Shown here one piece after another: positions 18,015-26,743 of a stretch of DNA of 46,855 nucleotides; the stretch's first letter is position 1; each line of letters starts with the position of its first letter. The position numbers were made by a program, and so were the translations under genes. The DNA lies in the NCBI GenBank assembly GCA_905215445.1, contig CAJMPZ010000010.1:1-46855 (forward strand). The letters are read 5' to 3'. The notes below the pieces were generated by a model. That model did no database searches and had not been told where the DNA came from. It saw only the letters and a program-made list of their open reading frames with translations. Origin of the DNA: an uncultured bacterium (lineage in GTDB: Bacteria > Actinomycetota > Coriobacteriia > Coriobacteriales > Coriobacteriaceae).

Positions 18015-19028
18015 TTAGGCGGCTGCGGCGGCCTTGTCGGTCGTTGCCTTGCTGTGGCCCTGGCCCTCAAAATGCTTGTAGCACCAGCTGGTGACCAGCG
18101 GGGTCAAAATGGCCGTCACGATAGCACATGCTGCGACCTGCGCCGTAGCCGTCGCGAGCACCGCGCCGCCGTACATGGCCTCGTTGACGCTTGCCATGGC
18201 AGCAGGCGTGGCCACATTGGCTCCGGCGCAGCTCGAAATGGCCGCACCTGCGACACCCGTACCGCCCGTGAGCTTATCGACCGCGATGACGGGAATTGCA
18301 AAGACCACCGAGCAGATCACGCCGAGCAGGATGCCGGGAAGACCACCGTTGATAAGCTGGCCAAAGGTCATGGTCGATCCCATGGCAAAGAAGACGAGCA
18401 CGATGATGGCGGAAAGTGCCGGTGCCATCATCTTCTTAAAGCTGGGGAAGAGGTTACCCAGGATAATGCCGACGACGATCGGCAGGATGGCGCCCACGAG
18501 CGACCAGCCGATCGGAGCCTGACCGGCAGCGCCGAGCACGATCATCGTGACCGGAGGGCCGACAACCAGCGTGGTGATTGCGACGGCACCACGTTCGGCC
18601 TCATTGCCCATGGTGCCCATCAGTCCAGCGTACATAGCGTTGTTCGCACCCGTGCAAGCGGCCAGCATCACCATGGCCGAGATACCAAACAGGTTGTCGT
18701 TGAACACATAAAGGATGAGCAGCGACACGGCAACGACCACGATCTGCTTGACGGCGATGATGATGGCGCCGCGGGCAGCGGCGGCAGGAGCGCTCTTAAA
18801 CGAAATCGTCGTACCGACGATGAGCAAAAAAGCGCCAACAAGCGGGCCTGCGCCCTGCTGGGTCATGCCGAGCGTAAAGCTGCCGAGCGTTTTGAACAGG
18901 TCGGGGAACAGCGTGTTGAGCAGGCAGCCCAACAAAAGCGGCACCAAAATATTGGCACCCGGGATGGAGGACATCTTAAAGAACGGCTCCTTTGCCGCCG
19001 GCGCCTCCACCGCAGTCGATTCACTCAT
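18015..19028 (-). CDS. kdgT: 2-keto-3-deoxygluconate permease
   Basis: 337 aa with about ten hydrophobic segments, matching the KdgT family from IPGANILVPLLLGCLLNTLF to the C-terminal AILTPLVTSWCY. Family members import 2-keto-3-deoxygluconate, a breakdown product of pectin and uronates, by proton symport. The Gly/Ala-rich segment GGTGVAGAAISSCAGANVAT is the most characteristic stretch. AAAAGGAG precedes the ATG. The SDR gene upstream is on the same strand, 108 nt away with a terminator-like hairpin between them. No KDG kinase or aldolase is in the window. Confidence 0.85.
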   Translation of the reverse strand: MSESTAVEAPAAKEPFFKMSSIPGANILVPLLLGCLLNTLFPDLFKTLGSFTLGMTQQGAGPLVGAFLLIVGTTISFKSAPAAAARGAIIIAVKQIVVVAVSLLILYVFNDNLFGISAMVMLAACTGANNAMYAGLMGTMGNEAERGAVAITTLVVGPPVTMIVLGAAGQAPIGWSLVGAILPIVVGIILGNLFPSFKKMMAPALSAIIVLVFFAMGSTMTFGQLINGGLPGILLGVICSVVFAIPVIAVDKLTGGTGVAGAAISSCAGANVATPAAMASVNEAMYGGAVLATATAQVAACAIVTAILTPLVTSWCYKHFEGQGHSKATTDKAAAAA

Positions 19029-19077
19029 TTATATCTCCTTTTGATGCGTGCGACACGCGGTCACACGCTCCTGTGCC

Positions 19078-19117
19078 AGAAAGAAGGCGACGGTCCCGAG
19101 TCGCAGGAGCCGTCGCC
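19078..19117 (-). terminator. Hairpin between the SDR and KDG permease genes
   Basis: GGCGACGG (19086-19093) pairs with CCGTCGCC (19110-19117). On the minus strand TTCTTT follows directly, so partial termination after the SDR gene is likely. Confidence 0.65.
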
Positions 19118-19136
19118 GAATTAACGTCGCGGGGTA

Positions 19137-19886
19137 TTACCCGTCCAGAACGATGCCACCGTCGCAGTCACCGATCTCGCCGTTCACGAAGCTGGCAAGG
19201 TCGGAGGCAAAGAAGAGCACCATCTGCGCGGGCTCGCTTGCCTGGGCGGCACGGCCCAGAGGAATACCGTTGATGATGCGCTGAGAGTTCTCGTCAGAGA
19301 GAATCGAGGTCATATCGGTAAGGGTGAGCGACGGGCACACGGCGTTGCAGCGGACGCCAAACTTGCCGCCTTCCTTGGCGACTGCCTTGGTTAGACCGTT
19401 AACACCGGCCTTGGAGCTCGCGTAAGCCGCGGTGCCGAGCAGGCCGCCACCGATCTTGCCCGCAACGGAACTCACGTTGACGATAGTGCCGGCATGGGCC
19501 GCCTTAAAGTGCGGGTACACAGCATTCATCATAGTGAAGGTACCGTTGAGGTTGATGTCGATGGTACGACGCCACTCGGTGTCATCGATCTCGTCGAACT
19601 TCTTGGTGCTGATGACGCCAGCACAGTTGATCAGGATGTTGGTTTGCGGCAGGTCCGTAAAAATCTGCTCGACGGTCTCACGCGCCTTGGGCGCATCGGC
19701 AACATCGAGCTGATAGAACTTGTTGCCCTCGCCAAGCTCGACCACAGCGGCCTCGCCCTTGGCAGCGTTCCTTGCGATGAGCGCGACGTGTCCGCCGCCC
19801 GCGACGATGCCCTTGGCGATCTCGAGGCCAATGCCCTGAGTGCCGCCGGTAACGATCGCGGTTTTGCCCGTGAAGTCAAATGCCAT
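19137..19886 (-). CDS. SDR oxidoreductase, gluconate/deoxygluconate dehydrogenase-like
   Basis: 249-aa classical short-chain dehydrogenase. The Rossmann motif TGGTQGIG is at 13-20, NCAG near 86-89 supports the fold, and the catalytic Ser (NVSSVAG) and Tyr-Lys (YASSK) pair are present. The C-terminal end GEIGDCDGGIVLDG closes the nucleotide-sugar-acid-type pocket. Its position before a KDG permease suggests oxidation or reduction of a hexonate or keto-deoxy acid (KduD or gluconate 5-dehydrogenase type), but the sequence alone does not fix the substrate. The start follows GGGGGTTGGAG. Confidence 0.78.
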   Translation of the reverse strand: MAFDFTGKTAIVTGGTQGIGLEIAKGIVAGGGHVALIARNAAKGEAAVVELGEGNKFYQLDVADAPKARETVEQIFTDLPQTNILINCAGVISTKKFDEIDDTEWRRTIDINLNGTFTMMNAVYPHFKAAHAGTIVNVSSVAGKIGGGLLGTAAYASSKAGVNGLTKAVAKEGGKFGVRCNAVCPSLTLTDMTSILSDENSQRIINGIPLGRAAQASEPAQMVLFFASDLASFVNGEIGDCDGGIVLDG

Positions 19887-20101
19887 GACTCCAACCCCCT
19901 TGATTCAGGTGTCTCCTTGCGGGAAGTTGGAGCATCGCACGTGGCGATAAATGAGTCCCAGTCGTCATGGTGGTGACAACCCCTCGCCTAACCGCGGGCA
20001 TAGTAGTTCTTTGAAACGCTTCAGCAATTGAATTTTTTAACTCTTTATGCGCTCTTTATATTGCCCACTGCATGAGGCCCGAATATGCGGGTATCATCTT
20101 T

Positions 20102-20138
20102 CACCGAAAATAGTTTCTAGTGTTAGGGGTTTTCGGTG
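20102..20138. promoter_or_regulatory. Inverted repeat overlapping the marR start
   Basis: CACCGAAAA (20102-20110) pairs with TTTTCGGTG (20130-20138), 19-nt spacer, and the right arm includes the GTG start codon at 20136. It could be a MarR operator or an RNA hairpin that masks initiation. Confidence 0.5.
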
Positions 20139-20585
20139 GAAGATACCGATTTCCATGAGCTTGGACGTCAGCTCTTAACTGAGTTTGGCAGCATGCATCA
20201 TCGCATTTCACGCTCTGCGGACAAAGCTCTCGGCGGCGAGATGGCTGTCATGCGCGCCCTCATGCTCGCTGGCGGTTCGCTCACGCCGAGCGAACTCGCA
20301 AATCGCGCCTGGGTCTCGAGTGCCCGCATCGCCAATATCTTACGCACTCTCGAAGCCAAGGGCTGGGTCGAGCGCGAGCACTCAAAGACCGACCGTCGTC
20401 GTGTACACGTCACGATGACCGACAAGGGATTCCAGAATCTCGAAATCAAACGTCGGGAATTCGAGGAGCGCACCGCGGCCTTCCTCGAGCAGCTCGGCGA
20501 AACAGATACCCAAGAGATGGTGCGCCTTCTAAGGCGTCTCAACGAAATTATCGACTGCAATCAAGAAAGGAGAAATGCCAAGTGA
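20136..20585 (+). CDS. MarR-family regulator
   Basis: 149 aa, winged helix-turn-helix. The core reads LTPSELANRAWVSSARIANI, then LEAKGWVERE and the wing KTDRRRVHVTMTDKG, as in MarR proteins. A GTG start at 20136 has AGGGG upstream. Its stop overlaps the next gene's start (GTGA, 20582-20585), so regulator and exporter are one operon. It probably represses this operon and responds to a compound the exporter removes; that ligand is unknown. Confidence 0.87.
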   Translation: MEDTDFHELGRQLLTEFGSMHHRISRSADKALGGEMAVMRALMLAGGSLTPSELANRAWVSSARIANILRTLEAKGWVEREHSKTDRRRVHVTMTDKGFQNLEIKRREFEERTAAFLEQLGETDTQEMVRLLRRLNEIIDCNQERRNAK

Positions 20586-22948
20586 GGATTCTCAAGCTTT
20601 TTAAAAAGCATGTCCCATCACTGTTCGCAGCTATCGTACTTATCGTAATCAGCTGTAACGCCGATCTGGCACTGCCTACCTATATGAGCGACATCGTCGA
20701 CGTGGGCGTGCAGCAAGGCGGCATCGCCTCGCCCGTGCCCGACACCATTCGTGCCGAATCGCTCGACGACCTCGAACTCTTTATGAGCGCCAAGGACGCC
20801 AAGACAGTAGAAGCTGCGTTTGGCAAGGCAGACAAAAACGGCATTCGCACGTACAGGGGAACCGAGGATGAGCGCGCCGACGGCGGCAAGATTGCCGATA
20901 TCATGAGCCTGCCCGAGACCGTCGTCCTTTCGCTCAACCAAGGCATCGACGCCAGCTCCATGGGCGACATGATGGGCGCGTCCAGCGAGAAAGGCAACAG
21001 CGACGCCCAAGCCATGCCCACGCCCGAGCAAATGGCAGCGATGACGCCCGACCAGCTCGCCGAGATGCAGCAAAAGGCCGCAGCGGCGCAGAATATGCAA
21101 AAGCAGATTGATGCCGACGGCGGCAAGATCACCATGAAGAGCCTGCGTCTAGGCGTTGAAGGCGGCCTAATCGACCAGGGCAAGCTCGTCGAGGGCGCCA
21201 ACGGTATGGCGGACAAAATGGGCTCCATGTCGGGCTCCATCGTGACCCAACGCGCCGTGAGCTACGTGCAGGACGAGTACAAGGCACAGGGTATCGACCC
21301 CGCCGACGTGCAGAACGCCTACCTGGGCCGCATGGCGACCACGATGTTTGGCCTGTGCCTGGTGTCGCTTGTCGCCACCATCCTGACCGGCGCCGTGGCT
21401 TCGCGCACCGCCTGCTCCATCGCCCGCGACCTGCGCCGCGAGACCTTCAACAAGGTTATGCACTTCTCGCCGGCCGAGGTGGGCAAGTTTAGCCAGGCTT
21501 CGCTCATCACCCGCTGCACCAACGACATTCAGCAGATCCAGATGGCCGCAACCCTGTTTATCCGCATGTGCCTGATGGCCCCCGTCATGGGCGTCGTCGC
21601 TGTCATGCGTGTCCTGGCCAACCACACCGGTCTGGAGTGGACCATCGCCGTGGCCATCATCGCGGTCTCGGCCGTCGTCGGCGTGCTTATGGGCCTCACC
21701 ATGCCCAAGTTCAAAAAGATGCAGAGCTTTGTGGACCGCGCGAACCTTACCGCCCGCGAGCTGCTCGACGGCCTTATGCCCATCCGCTCGTTCAACCGCG
21801 AGGAGCATGAGCTCGAGCGCTTTGACAAGGCTTCGCTCGACCTTATGACCACGCAGCTCTACACCAACCGAGCCATGAGCTTTATGATGCCGCTCATGAT
21901 GCTCGTTATGAACTGCATCACCGTGCTTATCGTCTGGTTTGGCGCGCAGGGCGTGTCTGACGGCGTGATGCAGGTCGGCAACATGATGGCGTTTATCTCC
22001 TACACTATGCAGATCGTCATGGCGTTTATGATCCTCACCATGGTGTCGGTCATCCTGCCCCGCGCCGAAGTCGCAGCCGAGCGCGTGGAAGAGGTCATCA
22101 CCTGTCCCACGAGCATCAACGACCCCGTCTCGCCCAAACTGCCCGCGGCCAACGCGCCGCGCGGTGAGCTCGCCTTCCACGACGTGAGCTTCCAGTATCC
22201 CGATGCCCGCGCCGATGTCATCAGCGGTGTGAACTTCACCACGCACGCCGGCCAGATGCTCGGCATCATCGGCTCCACGGGTTCGGGCAAGTCCACGCTT
22301 GTGCAGCTCATCCCGCGCCTGTACGACGTCACCGGCGGCAGCATTTCGCTCGACGGCATCGACGTGCGCGATATGACCCTTTCCGAGCTTCGCCGCCGCA
22401 TTGGTTACATCCCGCAGCAGGGTCGCCTGTTCTCGGGCACCGTCGAGAGCAACCTCAAGTTTGCCGGCGACATGGTGGGCGATGACGACATGCACCAGGC
22501 CGCACGCATCGCCCAGGCCGAGGACTTTATCGCCGAGCGCGAGGGCGGCTACGACTCCCCCATCAGCCAGGGCGGCTCCAACGTCTCGGGCGGCCAGCGT
22601 CAGCGTGTGGCCATCGCCCGCGCCCTGGCCAAAAAGCCTGAGATCGTGGTGTTCGACGACTCGTTTAGCGCCCTCGACTACAAGACCGACGCGCGCCTGC
22701 GCGAGGAGCTTGCCAAAAACGTTACCGACGCCGCGCTCGTGGTCGTGGCCCAGCGCATCGCGACCATCATGCACGCCGATCAGATCATCGTGCTCGACGA
22801 CGGCCACGTAGTGGGCACCGGCACGCACGAGGAACTGCTGCACAACTGCCCGGCATACCTGGAGATCGCACAGTCGCAGCTTTCCGCCGAGGAGTTGGGG
22901 CTTACCCAAGAAGAGATTGAAGCCGTCATGGAAGGAGGCGAGCGCTAA
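20582..22948 (+). CDS. Heterodimeric ABC exporter, subunit with degenerate catalytic site
   Basis: 788 aa: an ABC exporter half with a membrane domain fused to an ATPase. Between helix 1 (about 13-33) and helix 2 (about 252-272) is a long hydrophilic insertion of about 200 residues, Met/Ala/Gln-rich around 145-175, which would be extracellular. Walker A GSTGSGKS is at 564-571, signature NVSGGQ at 667-672, Walker B ends FDD with D693 in place of the catalytic Glu. That substitution marks the degenerate half of a heterodimer. The GTG start overlaps the marR stop; the stop overlaps the next ATG by one base. Substrate unknown; multidrug or peptide export is plausible. Confidence 0.88.
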   Translation: MRILKLFKKHVPSLFAAIVLIVISCNADLALPTYMSDIVDVGVQQGGIASPVPDTIRAESLDDLELFMSAKDAKTVEAAFGKADKNGIRTYRGTEDERADGGKIADIMSLPETVVLSLNQGIDASSMGDMMGASSEKGNSDAQAMPTPEQMAAMTPDQLAEMQQKAAAAQNMQKQIDADGGKITMKSLRLGVEGGLIDQGKLVEGANGMADKMGSMSGSIVTQRAVSYVQDEYKAQGIDPADVQNAYLGRMATTMFGLCLVSLVATILTGAVASRTACSIARDLRRETFNKVMHFSPAEVGKFSQASLITRCTNDIQQIQMAATLFIRMCLMAPVMGVVAVMRVLANHTGLEWTIAVAIIAVSAVVGVLMGLTMPKFKKMQSFVDRANLTARELLDGLMPIRSFNREEHELERFDKASLDLMTTQLYTNRAMSFMMPLMMLVMNCITVLIVWFGAQGVSDGVMQVGNMMAFISYTMQIVMAFMILTMVSVILPRAEVAAERVEEVITCPTSINDPVSPKLPAANAPRGELAFHDVSFQYPDARADVISGVNFTTHAGQMLGIIGSTGSGKSTLVQLIPRLYDVTGGSISLDGIDVRDMTLSELRRRIGYIPQQGRLFSGTVESNLKFAGDMVGDDDMHQAARIAQAEDFIAEREGGYDSPISQGGSNVSGGQRQRVAIARALAKKPEIVVFDDSFSALDYKTDARLREELAKNVTDAALVVVAQRIATIMHADQIIVLDDGHVVGTGTHEELLHNCPAYLEIAQSQLSAEELGLTQEEIEAVMEGGER

Positions 22949-24804
22949 TGGCAGACGAGACCAAGACTCAGATTCCCAAGCCCACCCGCCGGCGCGGTCC
23001 CATGGGCCGCATGGGTGGTATGGGCCGCGGCGAAAAGGCCAAGGACTTTAAGGGCACCATGAGGCAGCTGCTCGGCTATATCGGCCAGCACAAGATTGCC
23101 GTGTTTGCCGCCGTCGCCTTTGCCGTATGCTCGGTCATCTTTAACATTGTGGGGCCCAAGGTGCTCGGCCAGGTTACGACCAAGCTGTTCGAGGGCCTGG
23201 TTGCCAAGGTCAACGGTACCGGCGACGTTGACTTTGCCTGGATCGCCAAGACGCTCGGCTTTTTGCTCTGCCTGTATCTGGCAAGCTCTGTCTGCGGCCT
23301 CATCCAGGGCTGGCTCATGACCGGCGTCACGCAAAAGATTTGCTACCGCATGCGCAAGGAGATCGCCGCCAAGATCGCTGTCGTGCCGATGAGCTACTTC
23401 AACGGCCACAGCAAGGGCGACGTGCTCAGCCGCATCACCAACGATGTCGACACGCTGGGTCAGTCACTCAACCAGAGCGTGACACAACTCATCACATCGG
23501 TGACGCAGATTATCGGCGTGCTCGTCATGATGCTGTCGATCAGTCTGCCGCTCACCGGCGTCACCGTGCTCACACTGCCGGCCGCCGCGATTATCCTGAC
23601 CGTGATGATTCACTTCTCGCAGCCGTACTTCCGCGAGCAGCAGCAAGTCCTGGGCACCGTCAACGGCATTATCGAGGAGGACTTTGCCGGCCAGAACGTT
23701 ATTCAGGTGTTCGACCGCGCCGAGGCCTCGATCGAGGGGTTCGACAAAGAGAACGACCGCCTCTTTATGAGCGGCTGGCGCTCGCAGTTCCTGTCGGGCC
23801 TGATGATGCCGCTTATGAGTCTGGTGGGCAACATGGGCTACGTGGGCGTCGTCGTGGTAGGCGCGCAGCTCGCGCTGACCGGCAATGCCACGCCCGGCGA
23901 CATCCAGAGCTTTATCCAGTACGTTCGCAACTTTACGCAGCCGGTGCAGCAGCTGGGCAACGTGAGCAACACGATGCAGTCGATGGCCGCCGCCACCGAG
24001 CGCGTGTTTGAGTTCCTGGCCGCGCCCGAGGAGGAGCAGAAGGCCGACGCGCAGATTCCCGAGAAGCGCCCCGGCCACGTGGAGTTCGATCATGTCAAGT
24101 TTGGCTACACGCCCGACAAGACCATCATCCACGACTTTAGCTGCGAGGCGCAGCCCGGCCAAACCATTGCCATCGTCGGCCCCACCGGCGCCGGCAAGAC
24201 CACGCTCATTAAGCTGCTGCAGCGCTTTTACGACGTGGACGGCGGTTCGCTGCGCGTCGAAGGCGTCGACGTGCGCGACTGGGACCGCGCGGCGCTGCGC
24301 GGCGAGTTTGCCATGGTGTTGCAGGATACCTGGCTGTTTAACGGCACCATCCGCGAGAACATCCGCTACGGACGCCCCGACGCGAGCGATGCCGAGGTCG
24401 AAGCCGCTGCACGCGCCGCACGCTGCGACCACTTTATCCATACGCTCGCCGGTGGCTACGACTTTATGATTAACGAGGAGGGCACTAACCTGTCGCAGGG
24501 TCAGCGCCAGCTCGTGACCATCGCCCGTGCCATTTTGGCCGACCGCCCGGCGCTGATTCTAGACGAGGCGACTTCCAACGTGGACACCCGCACCGAGGAG
24601 CTCATTCAGCGTGCCATGGATGCGCTGATGCAGGGCCGTACCAGCTTTGTCATCGCGCACCGTCTGTCCACGATCCGCAACGCCGACGTAATCTTGGTGA
24701 TTCGCGACGGCGACATCGTCGAGAAGGGCACACACGACGAGCTGCTCGCCCAAGGCGGCTTCTACGCCGACCTGTACAACTCGCAGTTCGACGAAGCGGC
24801 GTAA
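22948..24804 (+). CDS. Heterodimeric ABC exporter, catalytic subunit
   Basis: 618 aa, six membrane helices followed by the ATPase. Walker A GPTGAGKT is at 411-418, signature NLSQGQ at 514-519 (a non-canonical LSQGQ) and Walker B LDE with catalytic E540. Its LSQGQ signature faces the D693 site of the partner, and the partner's consensus SGGQ faces this intact site, the usual asymmetric heterodimer. The N-terminal tail is Arg/Gly/Met-rich (RRRGPMGRMGGMGRG). The ATG overlaps the preceding stop (TAATG), so the subunits are made in equal amounts. Confidence 0.9.
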   Translation: MADETKTQIPKPTRRRGPMGRMGGMGRGEKAKDFKGTMRQLLGYIGQHKIAVFAAVAFAVCSVIFNIVGPKVLGQVTTKLFEGLVAKVNGTGDVDFAWIAKTLGFLLCLYLASSVCGLIQGWLMTGVTQKICYRMRKEIAAKIAVVPMSYFNGHSKGDVLSRITNDVDTLGQSLNQSVTQLITSVTQIIGVLVMMLSISLPLTGVTVLTLPAAAIILTVMIHFSQPYFREQQQVLGTVNGIIEEDFAGQNVIQVFDRAEASIEGFDKENDRLFMSGWRSQFLSGLMMPLMSLVGNMGYVGVVVVGAQLALTGNATPGDIQSFIQYVRNFTQPVQQLGNVSNTMQSMAAATERVFEFLAAPEEEQKADAQIPEKRPGHVEFDHVKFGYTPDKTIIHDFSCEAQPGQTIAIVGPTGAGKTTLIKLLQRFYDVDGGSLRVEGVDVRDWDRAALRGEFAMVLQDTWLFNGTIRENIRYGRPDASDAEVEAAARAARCDHFIHTLAGGYDFMINEEGTNLSQGQRQLVTIARAILADRPALILDEATSNVDTRTEELIQRAMDALMQGRTSFVIAHRLSTIRNADVILVIRDGDIVEKGTHDELLAQGGFYADLYNSQFDEAA

Positions 24805-24838
24805 AACCGGCGGCAAACAACCGCAATACCCAAAGAAT

Positions 24839-24870
24839 GGGGGCGCAGGACAACCAGCGCCCCCATTTTT
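24839..24870 (+). terminator. Terminator of the ABC exporter operon
   Basis: GGGGGCGC (24839-24846) pairs with GCGCCCCC (24857-24864), followed by ATTTTT. About 35 bp past the last stop. Confidence 0.85.
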
Positions 24871-24913
24871 CGTTCTGCGGCCCTTGGGCCGCATCCCCTG
24901 GAGCCGAATTGAC

Positions 24914-25177
24914 GGTCCTTTCCAGCCCCTGTGGGCAAAAAATGGCAAATATGAGTACTGTTACCTTTTTAGTAACAGCCAAAACAGCCCCATATGCTGC
25001 CCGCACGGCTTGCAAGCGCCCCTAAATTACTCAAATAGTTCTATAGCGGGCTTATATGTGTTAAGGTTAATGAACATATTTTCTGTTATGTCTATTATCT
25101 TATGCCGGCAATATGACACTACGATAGCAACAGTACTCATATTTGCCATTTTTTGCCCACAGGGCCTGGAAAAGGCC
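24914..25177. repeat. MITE-like element with about 50-bp terminal inverted repeats
   Basis: The arm at 24914-24964 and the arm at 25127-25177 are complementary, including 36 consecutive matched pairs covering TTTGCCATTTTTTGCCCACA and its flanks. The 160-bp centre has no convincing gene and is AT-rich. It sits between convergent genes (ABC exporter and DAHP synthase). I see no clear target-site duplication, so a mobile origin is only suggested by shape. Confidence 0.7.
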
Positions 25178-25184
25178 AACAGGG

Positions 25185-25240
25185 TAGTCATTGGGGACGT
25201 TCTTAAACGACCAGTCAAACAAGAACGTCCCCAACGACTA
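25185..25240. repeat. Inverted repeat with 20-bp arms
   Basis: The arm 25185-25204 (contains TTGGGGACGTTCTT) pairs with 25221-25240 (contains AAGAACGTCCCCAA), one mismatch, 16-nt loop. It is followed by GGGAGATTATCCACTCTC (25250-25267), which recurs in the inverted repeat at 26504-26627. Confidence 0.65.
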
Positions 25241-25276
25241 CTTAAAAACGGGAGATTATCCACTCTCATTCTGCGA

Positions 25277-25307
25277 GCACTCATTTAAGTCTGTCCCCAA
25301 TGAGTGC
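25277..25307. repeat. 31-bp palindrome with GGGACAG loop, copy 2
   Basis: Identical to 7068-7098: GCACTCATT pairs with AATGAGTGC around a minus-strand GGGGACAGACTTA loop. It lies about 55 bp past the aroF stop and may act as its terminator. Confidence 0.75.
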
Positions 25308-25361
25308 CCGGCAGCAACGGGACCGCCGATGTCTTGGCAGAGTCAGCGAAAACCCGCGTAA

Positions 25362-26393
25362 CTAAACCCGCTCCGCGATCTCGTGAATGAGGTAGTCGGT
25401 CTTTTCCCAGCCCAGGCACGGATCGGTGATCGACTTGCCAAAGACACCGCCGTCGACCGGCTGGTTGCCGTCCTCAAGGTAGGACTCGATCATAAAGCCC
25501 TTGACCAGCCTTGAAATGGCTTCGTTGCGGCGGCAGCTGTCGAGCACCTCCTTGCAAATGCGATACTGCTCCAGCGGACGCTTGCCCGAGTTGTCGTGGT
25601 TGCAGTCGATGACCGCTGCCGGATTGGCATAGCCGGCGTGCTCGGTGTAGCGCTCGGCCAGACGCTCCAGGTGCTCGTAGTGGTAATTGGGGTAGGTACG
25701 ACCGTCGAGGCCGATGTAGCCGCGCATGACGGCATGCGCGAGCGGGTTGCCGTCGCACTCGACCTCCCAGTTGCGGAAGATAAAGCTCTGATGCGTCTGG
25801 GCGGCGTAGATGGAATTGAGCATGACGGTGGTGGAACCGGCAGTGGGGTTCTTCATACCCACCGGCACCGAAATGCCACTCGACACCAGGCGATGCTCCT
25901 GGTTTTCGACCGAGCGCGCACCCACGGCGACGTAGCTCAACAGGTCGACGAGGTACTGGTAGTTGGACGGGTAGAGCATCTCGTCGGCAGTGAAGAAGCC
26001 AGTCTCCTCGATGACGCGCAGGTGCATGTGGCGGATGGCCTTAACGCCCTCGAGCAGGTCATCGGGCGCCTCGGGGTCGGGGTTGTGCAGCAGGCCCTTG
26101 TAGCCAGTGCCCTTAGTACGCGGCTTGTTGGTGTAGACGCGCGGAATGATGATGAGCTTGTCCTTGACCTCCTCGGCGGTTTTGGCCAGGCGGTTCATGT
26201 ACTCGAGGACCGAGTCCTCGCGGTCGGCAGAGCACGGTCCGATGATGAGCACCTTGCGCGCGTCCTCGCCGGTAAAGACCTTGGCGACCTCGGCGTCGAA
26301 TGCCTGCTTCTTAGCGGTAAGCTCGGCGGAAAGCGGCATTTCCTCGCGGATCTCCATGGGGATCGGCAGCCTGCGTTTAAATTCCATGGCCAT
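25362..26393 (-). CDS. 3-deoxy-7-phosphoheptulonate synthase (DAHP synthase, class I)
   Basis: 343 aa; condenses phosphoenolpyruvate with erythrose-4-phosphate at the entry to aromatic amino-acid synthesis. Class I motifs are clear: LIIGPCSADR (metal Cys and PEP site), RVYTNKPRTKGTGYKGL, GARSVENQEHR, GMKNPTAG, DCNHDNSGK and GFMIESYLEDGNQ. The gene symbol among aroF/G/H cannot be chosen, since feedback specificity is not readable. AGGAGG precedes the ATG at 26393; the longer frame starts with a TTG that is part of that site. Monocistronic by layout. Confidence 0.93.
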   Translation of the reverse strand: MAMEFKRRLPIPMEIREEMPLSAELTAKKQAFDAEVAKVFTGEDARKVLIIGPCSADREDSVLEYMNRLAKTAEEVKDKLIIIPRVYTNKPRTKGTGYKGLLHNPDPEAPDDLLEGVKAIRHMHLRVIEETGFFTADEMLYPSNYQYLVDLLSYVAVGARSVENQEHRLVSSGISVPVGMKNPTAGSTTVMLNSIYAAQTHQSFIFRNWEVECDGNPLAHAVMRGYIGLDGRTYPNYHYEHLERLAERYTEHAGYANPAAVIDCNHDNSGKRPLEQYRICKEVLDSCRRNEAISRLVKGFMIESYLEDGNQPVDGGVFGKSITDPCLGWEKTDYLIHEIAERV

Positions 26394-26503
26394 GCGGGGC
26401 CTCCTCAATCAATTGATGGCAACGAGAACATTGTCGAATGCTCGGCATTATCCGCTGTCGCACGCTAAAGTGCAAGCACAACCAGCCAAAAAGGGAATGG
26501 ATA

Positions 26504-26627
26504 ACGAGCGAGGATTTTCGGGCGCTTCCAACGAGAGTGGATAATCTCCCGTTTTTGACCTATGTTCGCGCTAAAAGTGGGAGATTATCCACTCTCGTCG
26601 AGCAAGCGTCCGAAAATCCTCGCTCGT
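26504..26627. repeat. Large imperfect inverted repeat between aroF and the GNAT gene
   Basis: The arm from ACGAGCGAGGATTTTCGG (26504) to GGATAATCTCCC (26550) pairs with GGGAGATTATCC (26579) to CCGAAAATCCTCGCTCGT (26627), with a few mismatches near the middle of each arm and a 28-nt loop. It is followed by CCCCTTTTTCT. The inner arm shares GGGAGATTATCCACTCTC with 25250-25267. The remaining part of the 350-bp gap shows no gene. Confidence 0.7.
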
Positions 26628-26743
26628 GGCCCCTTTTTCTCCGTCCCCGAGAGATCGAAGCTCGTCTACCGAATGGTTGATGCGGCAGCGGTGCGCCCAT
26701 GTCACACTCAGAGGTGGCCTGACCCACCTTGGAAGGAGCCTCC

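Noticed and set aside
20618..22909. Long antisense frames opposite the ABC exporter genes
   Set aside because: GC-rich codon bias leaves the reverse frame open; the product is His/Asp/Val-rich low-complexity sequence with no domain.
24837..25288. Open frames inside the MITE-like element
   Set aside because: They lie across the inverted arms and terminator, have no ribosome-binding site and no recognisable product.
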